Assembly (NCBI GenBank): GCA_045536135.1
Contig: JAZSNA010000006.1
Location: 1-48,688 of the forward strand
Direction of reading: 5' to 3'
From: JAZSNA01 sp045536135
GTDB lineage: Bacteria; Pseudomonadota; Alphaproteobacteria; CAAHEQ01; UBA3637
DNA length: 48,688 nt
Part shown: piece after piece, positions 41,697 through 48,688 of the stretch
Position numbering within the stretch: the stretch's first letter is position 1
Layout of the letters: each line of letters opens with the position of its first letter
Position numbers and translations under genes: made by a program
The notes under the pieces: generated by a model
Told to the model about the DNA's origin: nothing
Seen by the model: only the letters and a program-made list of their open reading frames with translations
Databases searched by the model: none

Positions 41697-42407
41697 AATA
41701 GCATAAATTTGTGTCGGATTATCAGCATTAACAAGTTGATGCAGCGTTTTAAGACGATGACGATAAACTTTAATTAAAACCCTTTCCCCAAGCAAGGCTG
41801 ACTTTTTATATAATATATTTAATTCCTTAATTGTATATTTTTCATAAAATTCCAAAGGTAATCCATCAATGGCCCAATCGACATAAAAAGCGTTATTCAT
41901 ATGACGATTAACATCAATATCCCCTAAACAAACTTCTTTTTCTTTTTGATAAGTCACTTTTTCAATCGGTTCTATTTTTTTCATATTAATCACAGAACCG
42001 ACATGATTAAAAATATCATTATTCGGAAAACTGTCCCGAATACGCAAAGGACGAAGAGTTTTTAAATCCAATAATGCCCAATATGAAGTTGCCGTAATAA
42101 ATGTTTCCTTTCCATCTGATGATTTTAAAGAAAAACATCTGGAAGTCTTTGCCGTCATCACATCGGAAATCCATGTCGTCAAAAGAGTTTTTTCATCCGG
42201 AGACGGTAATTTTTTAATCTTGACATGATATCCGATCGCCACCCAAGTCATTTGCCTGGAAGAACAATAATCATACCCGATATTTAATTGATTAGCATGA
42301 TTAGAGGCAATATCCTGAAACATATTTAAAGCAGATGAAACCTTTAATTTCATGTGATAACTGCATTCATGAAACCGAATTAAATGTTCTTGTTTAAACT
42401 TTTTCAT
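41646..42407 (-). CDS. Acyl-ACP thioesterase-like protein
   Basis: A 253-residue double hot-dog protein of the acyl-ACP thioesterase family (FatA-like), which releases free fatty acids or other acyl groups from ACP. The first hot-dog is seen at FHECSYHMKLKVSSALNMFQD and the second at DIDVNRHMNNAFYVDWAID, where Asn and His of NRHMNN are family catalytic-region residues. The end overlaps the convergent amidase gene by 51 bp. It begins within the last 14 bp of the deacetylase-like gene, so both are in one unit with the glycosyltransferase. Confidence 0.9.
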   Translation of the reverse strand: MKKFKQEHLIRFHECSYHMKLKVSSALNMFQDIASNHANQLNIGYDYCSSRQMTWVAIGYHVKIKKLPSPDEKTLLTTWISDVMTAKTSRCFSLKSSDGKETFITATSYWALLDLKTLRPLRIRDSFPNNDIFNHVGSVINMKKIEPIEKVTYQKEKEVCLGDIDVNRHMNNAFYVDWAIDGLPLEFYEKYTIKELNILYKKSALLGERVLIKVYRHRLKTLHQLVNADNPTQIYAILEFRWAKRGVNGTQNS

Positions 42408-43215
42408 TTTCTCGCCCCCTATTCAATAACATTTTTAATTCAAATTTGCGTGTTTGAGATAAAACATCTTTATCAAAAATATCATCCAAATAATTTTGAT
42501 CTATTTCAATAATATTCGGATGTAATCCGATTTCTATTCTTTTAAAACCGTTAATCGGTCTTAATGCCTTTACCCGTTCATAAAAGATACAACCGGTATA
42601 TAAAATTGAATAAAAATAAGTATCCGTCTTATAATGATTATAAAAAGCAAAAGACTTTAAAACAATATATTTAATAATATTTAAGTTAAATAAAAAACGA
42701 ATATCCTTATTCCAAATCATTGTTTTAAATATATTTTCATTCATTACTCGAATTCTTTTTATTTGATACTTATCCGCCATTTTTTTAACAACCTTGAAAA
42801 CAGACGGTATCATATGCGAATAACGATGAGAAGCAATATGTTCAATAGGAATATTTTTATTTTTTAAATATAAAATTTGAGCCTCAACCTCACGTTCAAC
42901 CTGCCGTTTAAATGAAATCGGATGAAGTAAAGAGGTTATAAACAACGATAAAAAACCATGCCTAAACCGACCATCTTTATTAACCAGAAGAGGTATATCA
43001 TTCGGATTTGAAAGCGGTTTTTCATTGGTTAAATTCAAGTGTAATCCAATCTTCATTCCTTTTAATTTCGGCAATAATTTAAGCGCATCCGATGTATACT
43101 TTAAATTAACCATCAGACTGGTTGAATTTAAGCACCCCTGTGTAAAGGCCTTTAAAATCGCCTGATTTGTCCCTTTTGATATTCCAAAGTCATCAGAATT
43201 GTAAATTATTTCCAT
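42394..43215 (-). CDS. ChbG/HpnK (YdjC)-type deacetylase
   Basis: A 273-residue member of the YdjC/ChbG/HpnK carbohydrate-deacetylase fold. The metal site is visible: NSDDFGIS near the N-terminus (Asp8, Asp9), GLHLNLT, and ASHRYSHM, where the family's usual H-x-H pair is shifted. The end has EIGLHPN. Known members remove acetyl groups from sugars or from hopanoid-linked sugars. The gene lies between a GT39-like mannosyl/arabinosyl-type transferase and an acyl-ACP thioesterase, which hints at a lipid-linked sugar substrate. It overlaps the transferase end by 23 bp. Confidence 0.85.
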   Translation of the reverse strand: MEIIYNSDDFGISKGTNQAILKAFTQGCLNSTSLMVNLKYTSDALKLLPKLKGMKIGLHLNLTNEKPLSNPNDIPLLVNKDGRFRHGFLSLFITSLLHPISFKRQVEREVEAQILYLKNKNIPIEHIASHRYSHMIPSVFKVVKKMADKYQIKRIRVMNENIFKTMIWNKDIRFLFNLNIIKYIVLKSFAFYNHYKTDTYFYSILYTGCIFYERVKALRPINGFKRIEIGLHPNIIEIDQNYLDDIFDKDVLSQTRKFELKMLLNRGRENEKV

Positions 43216-44566
43216 TTCTTATCTCGTAAAAATAATTATACTTTTTTTTCTTGCCAAAATAGTTTTTAACTTCAACTTCCGCCTTTATCGGATTTTCCAT
43301 TTTATTTGCCGAATCATCAATTATAATTATCGGATAATCGACTTTATATTTATCGGATAAAATCGGAATTGGTTGATTCGGATGATACAGAGATATTATG
43401 GAAGTATACCAAATATATCCGCCCACATATTTTATCTTTAAATTCGGATATTTTTCATCCCAACGATTTTGTATTTCTTCTACAAAAGTTTCAATCGGAA
43501 AATGAAATCGAACACTTCGAGTATTTAAAATCTTAAACACAGATAAAACTACACTAATCCCCATAATTGAATAAAGAATCACATAAGCCAATTTTTCTGA
43601 CTTAATTTTAAAAGGGAAATAAAGGAACAAGATAATCCCTGCCATATAAATCATTGGATATCCCCACATACTTTTTACAGCATTTCCACTTAACAGAGCA
43701 ATCAGCGGGAAAACAAATATCGGAAAAAACATTGACCAAACAAACTTTTTATCATCCTTTGAAATAATTCGCTTTTCTTTTTTTCCTTTTAACCAAAGAA
43801 TGGCAAACCCGAATAAAAGCAAACAAGATGATAACATTTGTGCAATTAAAAATTTAATCGGATAGATAAAATGTCCCATGAGGTTAAAATCCGTCTTTGA
43901 AGTTCTGTCCCCAATATAATTTAAAGTAATAAAATCATTTTCATACAACCAAAATAAATGAGGACAAATAATCAACAAAGCAACCAATCCAGAAAAATAA
44001 AGACGCCAATTTTTGAATTGATTCAAATTAAATAATAAATATAACAACATTCCAATCAACCATAATCCGGCAGTATATTTATTTAAAATATTTAATCCGA
44101 CAACAACTCCAAGTATAAACCAATACTTTAACTTATTATATTTAACTGATTGATATAAATAAAAAGAACACATTGGCCACAAAGCCAAAGAAATCACATT
44201 CACATTAAATTCCGTAGATTGAAAAGTATAATAAATCACTCCTTCCATCAACAAAGCGGAAAACAGCGATTTTTCTTCCGATAAAAATAATCGGGCAATT
44301 TTATAGATATAGATTAAACCGATAATAACAAAAATTTGAGACAAGAAGTAAATTGAAAAATCACTTTGTCCCAAACAACTAAAAAAGACATTAGCAACCC
44401 AACCCGAAAAAGGCGGATGTTTCGGATTACCCCAAAACTCACTCTGTCCCCAAATAATGGCTTCCAAGCTATCCATCGGCATACTACCCCGAAGCAACGG
44501 AATAGCTGTCCAAATAAATAAGTGGGCCATTAAAAAAATGTAAAATTTATGTATATTTTTTTTCAT
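43193..44566 (-). CDS. ArnT/GT39-like membrane glycosyltransferase
   Basis: A 457-residue polytopic protein with about ten membrane helices, of the dolichyl-phosphate-mannose/ArnT glycosyltransferase group. Near the N-terminus is the extracellular loop with acidic motif MPMDSLEAIIWG, then NPKHPPFSGW, and later the cluster LNILNKYTAGLWLIGMLLYL. The C-terminal soluble part (PNLKIKYVGGYIWYTSII) is typical. Such enzymes use polyprenyl-linked sugars to decorate lipid A or proteins on the periplasmic side. The ATG at 44566 has no Shine-Dalgarno; a -10 lies 7 bp upstream, so the mRNA is probably leaderless. It heads the three-gene cassette. Confidence 0.86.
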   Translation of the reverse strand: MKKNIHKFYIFLMAHLFIWTAIPLLRGSMPMDSLEAIIWGQSEFWGNPKHPPFSGWVANVFFSCLGQSDFSIYFLSQIFVIIGLIYIYKIARLFLSEEKSLFSALLMEGVIYYTFQSTEFNVNVISLALWPMCSFYLYQSVKYNKLKYWFILGVVVGLNILNKYTAGLWLIGMLLYLLFNLNQFKNWRLYFSGLVALLIICPHLFWLYENDFITLNYIGDRTSKTDFNLMGHFIYPIKFLIAQMLSSCLLLFGFAILWLKGKKEKRIISKDDKKFVWSMFFPIFVFPLIALLSGNAVKSMWGYPMIYMAGIILFLYFPFKIKSEKLAYVILYSIMGISVVLSVFKILNTRSVRFHFPIETFVEEIQNRWDEKYPNLKIKYVGGYIWYTSIISLYHPNQPIPILSDKYKVDYPIIIIDDSANKMENPIKAEVEVKNYFGKKKKYNYFYEIRNGNNLQF

Positions 44567-44573
44567 GACCCAC

Positions 44574-44601
44574 AATATATCAACTCTATTTTTAAAATCA
44601 A
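44574..44601 (-). promoter_or_regulatory. Promoter of GT cassette, leaderless start
   Basis: Minus-strand -35 TTGATT (44596-44601), 16-bp spacer, -10 TATATT (44574-44579). The ATG (44566) follows 7 bp after the -10. Confidence 0.65.
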
Positions 44602-44622
44602 GTTTTTTTATACTATAACTAG

Positions 44623-46371
44623 TTATTTATCCATAGATGGCATTTGAGCTTCAACAGAAACAGTTTTCACAAAATCATCCAACGACATTGTTTCCTGTTT
44701 TTCAACCCCTAAACGACGAATAGTCACCGTCTTGTTTTCTGCTTCTTTAGCTCCGACAATTACAATCAATGGAATTTTTTCCACAGAATGCTGTCTGATT
44801 TTATAACTGATTTTTTCGGCACTTTGATCAGCCACGGCAGTCAAACCGGCCTTTCGTAATTGAGAAACAATTTCATCAGCGTATCCGTTAAATTCCGACA
44901 CAACCGGACAAACCACAACTTGTTGCGGAGACAACCACAGCGGTAATTTACCGGCACAATTTTCAATCAAGATACCCATAAAACGTTCAATAGAACCAAA
45001 TAATGCCCGATGAAGCATGACGGGACGATGTTTTTGTCCATCCTCTCCGATATAGGAAATATCGAACCGTTCCGGCAAATTCATATCCATTTGAATTGTT
45101 CCGCATTGCCAATCCCGTCCGATTGCATCCTTCAACACGAATTCCAATTTGGGTCCGTAAAAAGCACCTTCCCCCGGATTTAATTCGTATGCATATCCGT
45201 TGTGTTCCAAGGCATTTGCCAACGCTTTTTCCGAAATATCCCAAATCTCATCACTACCGATACGATACACACTATCCGGTCTGGTCGAAAGTTTAATGCG
45301 AACATTTTCAAACCCAAAATCTTTATAAATATCAAAGATTAAACGAGTTGCTTTCATACACTCGTCTTCCATTTGTTCTGTGGTACAGAAAATATGTGCA
45401 TCGTCTTGAGTAAATTCACGAACCCGCATAATCCCCATCAAAGAGCCGGAAGCCTCATAACGATGAACCTTACCAAATTCAGCCATCCGAAGCGGTAAAT
45501 CGCGATAGGATTTTATTCCTTGTTTATACACAAGCAATCCGCCGGGGCAATTCATCGGTTTAATACAAAACATTTTATCATCTTCGGTTTTTCCGGAATA
45601 GTTATGAGCGCCGTATTTATCCCAATGTCCGGAAGTTTCCCATAAACATCTGTCCATAACAGCCGGTGTAATAACTTCTTCATATCCGTTATTTTCCTGT
45701 CTGCGTCGCATATATTCAATCATTTTACGATAGATACGAGCACCTTTATCATGCCAAAAAACGGATCCCGGAGCATATTCCGGCTCAAAATGAAACAAAT
45801 CCATTGCAGCCCCGATTTTACGATGATCCCGTTTAGCGGCTTCTTCCAACATATTCAAATAATCACTTAATTCCTGCTTGGACGGGAAAGCCGTTCCATA
45901 CACACGGGTTAACATTTTATTTTTAGAATCCCCATGCCAATAAGCGCCCGCCACTTTTAATAACTTAAACGCTTTAATATCAGACACATATCCGACATGT
46001 GGTCCTCGGCATAAATCAACGAATTGATCACCAGTCCAATAAACAGTCACATTTTCGCCTCGTTTTTCAATTTCATCAAGCCATTCTTGTTTATAGGGAT
46101 TATCTTTGAATAATTGACGAGCTTCATCAACTGAAAGTTCTTCTTTTTTAAGCGGAACCCGAGTTTCAATAATCCGTTTCATTTCTGCTTCAATTTTAGG
46201 CAAATCATCAATAGATAAAACCACGCCTTCCGGAAAATCAAAATCACCATAAAACCCATCTTCTGTCGCCGGTCCCATCGCCATTTTAACACCGGGGAAT
46301 AAATTACAAATGGCCTGAGCCATTATATGTTGACAAGAATGCCGTAGTTCACTGATATCATAGTTTTGCAT
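44623..46371 (-). CDS. thrS: Threonyl-tRNA synthetase lacking the TGS domain
   Basis: A 582-residue class II synthetase that loads tRNA-Thr. It begins directly at the editing domain: HSCQH (His11, His15) and CRGPH (Cys121, His125) are the zinc-like editing residues, with spacing as in E. coli (73, 77, 182, 186). The first 60 or so residues of the E. coli enzyme, the TGS domain, are therefore missing. The catalytic domain follows with MNCPGG, GSLMGIMRVREFTQDDAHIF and GEGAFYGPKLEF, and the anticodon domain ends near SMDK. AAAGGAT precedes the ATG. A 19-codon threonine-rich leader ORF lies 68 bp upstream, pointing to regulation by charged tRNA-Thr. Confidence 0.95.
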   Translation of the reverse strand: MQNYDISELRHSCQHIMAQAICNLFPGVKMAMGPATEDGFYGDFDFPEGVVLSIDDLPKIEAEMKRIIETRVPLKKEELSVDEARQLFKDNPYKQEWLDEIEKRGENVTVYWTGDQFVDLCRGPHVGYVSDIKAFKLLKVAGAYWHGDSKNKMLTRVYGTAFPSKQELSDYLNMLEEAAKRDHRKIGAAMDLFHFEPEYAPGSVFWHDKGARIYRKMIEYMRRRQENNGYEEVITPAVMDRCLWETSGHWDKYGAHNYSGKTEDDKMFCIKPMNCPGGLLVYKQGIKSYRDLPLRMAEFGKVHRYEASGSLMGIMRVREFTQDDAHIFCTTEQMEDECMKATRLIFDIYKDFGFENVRIKLSTRPDSVYRIGSDEIWDISEKALANALEHNGYAYELNPGEGAFYGPKLEFVLKDAIGRDWQCGTIQMDMNLPERFDISYIGEDGQKHRPVMLHRALFGSIERFMGILIENCAGKLPLWLSPQQVVVCPVVSEFNGYADEIVSQLRKAGLTAVADQSAEKISYKIRQHSVEKIPLIVIVGAKEAENKTVTIRRLGVEKQETMSLDDFVKTVSVEAQMPSMDK

Positions 46372-46439
46372 TATAAATCCTTTGTTGATAATTAAGAGTT
46401 AAATTAAAATTTTGATTTTTTGAAATAAGAAATGAAGAA

Positions 46440-46499
46440 CTATACCCCCCAAGGGGTTGTTGTCGTTGTCTGCAAAAAAGTTTTATTGTTAAAAAACAT
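46440..46499 (-). CDS. thrS leader peptide with five consecutive Thr codons
   Basis: A 19-codon ORF reads MFFNNKTFLQTTTTTPWGV and then TAG (46440-46442). Six of 19 codons are Thr, with ACA ACG ACA ACA ACC in a row. GTGGAG stands 7 nt before the ATG, and the promoter TTGACA-17-TATAAC lies directly upstream. After the Thr run the mRNA can pair ACCCC with GGGGT around loop TTGG, followed by T-rich text. This is the plan of amino-acid attenuators: slow translation of Thr codons when charged tRNA-Thr is scarce would change the fate of the thrS mRNA. The gap to thrS is 68 bp and holds no strong terminator, so the exact switch is not clear. Confidence 0.8.
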   Translation of the reverse strand: MFFNNKTFLQTTTTTPWGV

Positions 46500-46518
46500 A
46501 ATTAACTCCACTTTTTAT

Positions 46519-46547
46519 GTTATATAATAAATTATTTTCTTTGTCAA
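46519..46547 (-). promoter_or_regulatory. Promoter of the leader peptide-thrS unit
   Basis: Minus-strand perfect -35 TTGACA (46542-46547), 17-bp spacer, -10 TATAAC (46519-46524). Confidence 0.85.
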
Positions 46548-46606
46548 CGACATTCTTAAAAAAACTTGATTTTCGAAAGAAACGATTTATAATCCGAGCA
46601 ATATAA

Positions 46607-47368
46607 AGAAAGCAAGCCAATATCGGTATATCTATGGGCATTACGGGAACCGAAGTTGCAAAAGATTCGTCTGACATTGTTTTAACGGATGATAATTTCA
46701 CTACAATTGAAAAAGCGATTGAACACGGTCGAGGCATTTTTGATAACCTGATTAAATTTATATTATGGACACTTCCGACATCCTTTGCCGAAGCATTTAT
46801 CGTTATGATTGCCATCTTATTAGGTCTTCAACTTCCGATACTTCCGGTACAGATTTTATGGATAAACATGGTCACCACAATATTTCTGGGGATGATGTTT
46901 TCCTTTGAACCGATTGAAAAGGATATTATGAGCCGAAAACCGCGTTCCGCAAGTATTCCGATTATTACTCGACCAATTCTATTAAGAATGATTAATATGA
47001 CCTTAATTATAACTTTTATTTGCTTTATCGGATTTTATCAATCACTGAATATATCCTACAACCTTGAACAATCCAGAACATTTATTGTTAATTTAATCGT
47101 TTTTATCGGAATTTTATTTATGTTTTCCTGCCGTTCTTGGGAGACTTCTATTTTCAAGACAAGCCTTACCCAAAATAAACCGATGTTATGGGGGACTATT
47201 GGAATGATTGTACTTCAAATAATTTTCACTTACACCTCTTTATTCCAGCTTTTGTTTAAAACATCTGCACTGACTATATGTCATTGGGGATATATCTTGA
47301 TTCTGTCACTTATTGTTTTAAGCATAATTGAAATAGAAAAATTAATTATTCGCCATAAAAACAGATAA
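46607..47368 (+). pseudogene. 5'-truncated cation-transporting P-type ATPase
   Basis: Homology starts in mid-protein: KQANIGISMGITGTEVAKDSSDIVLTDDNF matches the text right after the missing GDGVNDAPAL hinge motif of P-type ATPases. A stop (TAA, 46604-46606 area) and unrelated sequence come before KQ. The remaining 244 codons from the in-frame ATG at 46634 encode the last part of the P domain and the six C-terminal membrane helices (M5-M10), for example TLPTSFAEAFIVMIAILLG and PVQILWINMVTTIFLGMMF. The phosphorylation site DKTGT, nucleotide domain and the first four helices are lacking, so it cannot pump. It resembles the cation (Ca/Mg-type) P2 group. The downstream frame is intact, which suggests a recent deletion, perhaps by rearrangement next to the thrS promoter. 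No promoter or Shine-Dalgarno is seen. Confidence 0.85.
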
Positions 47369-47372
47369 CTAT

Positions 47373-47401
47373 TTGACAAAAAAATTATTTTATGACATAA
47401 T
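47373..47401 (+). promoter_or_regulatory. Promoter of queuosine-precursor transporter, leaderless start
   Basis: -35 TTGACA (47373-47378), 17-bp spacer, -10 CATAAT (47396-47401). The ATG at 47409 comes 7 bp after the -10. Confidence 0.75.
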
Positions 47402-47408
47402 CTGCACT

Positions 47409-48011
47409 ATGAATTCATTTGGCGTATTTTATATTATAACATATGTTTCAATGCAGTTAATTTCAAACATTACCAGTACAAAGGTCGGTTTTGTTGGAAA
47501 TTTTGCCGTTGATATGGGTGTTTTTTTATATCCACTCACTTTTACATTGCGAGATTTGGTTCATCGGGAAACCGGTAAAAAGATTACAACAAAATGCATT
47601 TGGTTTTCGGCGTTAATGAATTTATTTATGGCATTTTACCTTTATTTCGTATCTTTTTTCCCCGGCGACCCTCAATCACCAGCCTCCGCATCCTTTGATA
47701 CGGCATTAAGTCCTGTATGGCGTATTGTTTTTGCATCTATTATTGCCCAAATTGTCAGCGAATTGATTGATACGGAAGTTTATCATCTGTATGTCAAACG
47801 CTTTAAGTCAAGACACAAATGGGGACGTGTTTTAATCAGTAATACATTCAGCACCCCCATAGACAATATCATTTTCTGCTTAATTGCATTTGCATACAGT
47901 TATCCTTGGAGTACGATTTTACAAATCTTCACTTTTGGATTTATTGTTAAATATTTATTTTCTTTAATTAGTATTCCGCTGATATATATCGGCAAAAACG
48001 ATAAAAGCTAG
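47409..48011 (+). CDS. yhhQ: Queuosine precursor transporter (YhhQ family)
   Basis: A 200-residue inner-membrane protein with about six helices of the queuosine-precursor transporter (VUT, DUF165) family, which imports preQ0/preQ1-type bases for tRNA modification. Signature: SNITSTKVGFVGNFAVDMGVF, YPLTFTLRDLVHRETGKK, and the later SELIDTEVYHLY and NTFSTPIDNIIFCLIAF. I chose the ATG at 47409; the TTG at 47373 upstream is the -35 box itself. There is no Shine-Dalgarno and the mRNA should start at the ATG, so it is probably leaderless. It complements queA in this window. The stop shares CTAG with the convergent phosphoribosyltransferase gene. Confidence 0.9.
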   Translation: MNSFGVFYIITYVSMQLISNITSTKVGFVGNFAVDMGVFLYPLTFTLRDLVHRETGKKITTKCIWFSALMNLFMAFYLYFVSFFPGDPQSPASASFDTALSPVWRIVFASIIAQIVSELIDTEVYHLYVKRFKSRHKWGRVLISNTFSTPIDNIIFCLIAFAYSYPWSTILQIFTFGFIVKYLFSLISIPLIYIGKNDKS

Positions 48012-48550
48012 GGTTTTAATAATTTAAAGTTTTCCCGTTCCCATGGAAATAATATCCAATTTAACGAAGGCGTTTGACGAAACCCGAATACAGGAATTTG
48101 ATTATCTATTATCGGTCCGTTTTTTTGATAGTCCCGATCAACAATCAAAGAAAATACAGCCAATACATTTTTTCCTTGTCCTTTTAGGATTTCAACGATT
48201 TTATTCGCCGTATTTCCACGATATAAAACATCTTCCAACAGAATAAAGTCATCAAAATCCGCCCGAATAGATGAAAGTAAAACCCGCACATCTCCATAAT
48301 CATACGGCTTATCTGAATTGGTCATTTGAAGTTGAACTACCGATATATCCCGAATCCCTGTTTGATGAGAAATTGCCGTCAGCAAAGGCAACGCCCCCCG
48401 AGCAGCCCCAATTAAACAAACACGTCGTCCGCCGGCAATAATTTTTTTTATTTCCGTTCCGAACAAATCACACGCTTCATCAAAATCATTCCATGAAAAA
48501 ATGGAATAGCCATTTTCAATCGGTAAATCTGTTTTATTATAAATACGCAT
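48008..48550 (-). CDS. Purine-type phosphoribosyltransferase
   Basis: A 180-residue type I PRTase. The PRPP-binding motif is FILLEDVLYRGNTANKIVEIL, where acidic EDV replaces the usual DD; the N-terminal part has GARRVCLIGAARGALPLL-like text (actual IAGGRRVCLIGAARGALPLL). The ending SLNWILFPWE is like the xanthine/hypoxanthine-type PRTases, where the tail packs on the base. I infer purine salvage. AAAGGAT before the ATG. Two inverted arms GGATT/AATCC lie in the promoter region. Its stop is shared (CTAG) with the transporter gene. The identity of the base is uncertain. Confidence 0.8.
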   Translation of the reverse strand: MRIYNKTDLPIENGYSIFSWNDFDEACDLFGTEIKKIIAGGRRVCLIGAARGALPLLTAISHQTGIRDISVVQLQMTNSDKPYDYGDVRVLLSSIRADFDDFILLEDVLYRGNTANKIVEILKGQGKNVLAVFSLIVDRDYQKNGPIIDNQIPVFGFRQTPSLNWILFPWERENFKLLKP

Positions 48551-48643
48551 ATCCTTTTCCCCTCGGTTAACAAAAAACTCTACTTAGGATTTTAATCCAT
48601 TTTTTTCAAGATAGCAAGAAAGATATTTATAAAAATAAAAAAA

Positions 48644-48669
48644 GAAAGGGGAGAGACGCCTCCCCTTTC
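48644..48669 (-). terminator. Terminator of a gene beyond the right edge
   Basis: Ten-bp stem GAAAGGGGAG/CTCCCCTTTC with loop GCGTCT. On the minus strand it is followed by TTTTTTTATTTTT, so it ends a minus-strand gene that lies outside the window. Only 19 bp remain to the right, with no stop codon in view. Confidence 0.88.
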
Positions 48670-48688
48670 CAAGCCCTTGTATACAATT

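Noticed and set aside
46372..46439. T-box or classical intrinsic attenuator before thrS
   Set aside because: No T-box motif is present, and only AT-rich weak hairpins occur; the leader ORF remains the main signal.
48551..48640. GGATT/AATCC inverted repeat as riboswitch for the phosphoribosyltransferase
   Set aside because: Only 5-bp arms with a 2-bp spacer inside the promoter spacer; no purine-riboswitch core is present.

Overview
The window is AT-rich, densely packed bacterial chromosome with no phage, insertion sequence or CRISPR array. It looks like an alphaproteobacterium: divK of the CtrA cell-cycle pathway, ihfA directly followed by a merR-type gene, rho followed by mnmE, and CTTGAC-like -35 boxes. 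A pyruvate:ferredoxin/flavodoxin oxidoreductase together with an iron superoxide dismutase points to an anaerobic or microaerobic, aerotolerant life style. A host-associated (gut) lineage would fit, but that is inference. The outer membrane is shown by a FadL-like channel, a TolC-like protein, a BamE-like lipoprotein and an autotransporter.

Layout. 1-2193 (mostly minus): edge-truncated Cys-rich secreted protein, a decayed membrane-protein gene, tRNA-Lys(CTT), an RNase H and an HxlR-type regulator. 2194-5322: FadL-like channel divergent from the regulator, with two dyad operators between them; merR and ihfA, tRNA-His(GTG), bamE and divK. 5473-14824: metA, fabI, rho, a small membrane protein, mnmE, ruvA, gpsA, a membrane metallophosphatase, single-chain GlyRS and a nucleotidase-like HAD protein. 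14827-20106 (minus): a tolC-macA-macB(ATPase)-macB(permease) exporter operon whose last gene encodes an ADP-ribosyltransferase-like protein. 20169-31344: flavin reductase, sodB, SUKH-like protein, queA, nifJ, then the pgi-mutL-hydrolase chain. 31416-39535: subtilisin autotransporter, small proteins including an LptM-like lipoprotein, a Sel1-repeat protein, an uncharacterised membrane/soluble pair, and prfC. 39532-44566: NUDIX, hemolysin-III-like and periplasmic helical protein; amidase; a glycosyltransferase/deacetylase/thioesterase cassette. 44623-48688: thrS with a threonine-codon leader peptide, a truncated P-type ATPase, a queuosine-precursor transporter and a phosphoribosyltransferase.

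How the genes relate. Several make up core metabolism and information processing (glycolysis via pgi, pyruvate oxidation via nifJ, phospholipid precursor via gpsA, fatty acids via fabI, methionine via metA, translation via glyQS, thrS, prfC, mnmE and queA). queA and the transporter at 47409 belong to the same tRNA-queuosine pathway. Most genes have clear Shine-Dalgarno sites, but three (41007, 44566 and 47409) appear to be leaderless. Four of eight convergent pairs share exactly four bases at their stop codons.

The most noteworthy observations are the 19-residue leader peptide with five consecutive Thr codons before a TGS-less thrS, the ADP-ribosyltransferase-like gene at the end of the exporter operon, the membrane/soluble gene pair at 36822-37966, and the glycolipid-like cassette at 41646-44566.
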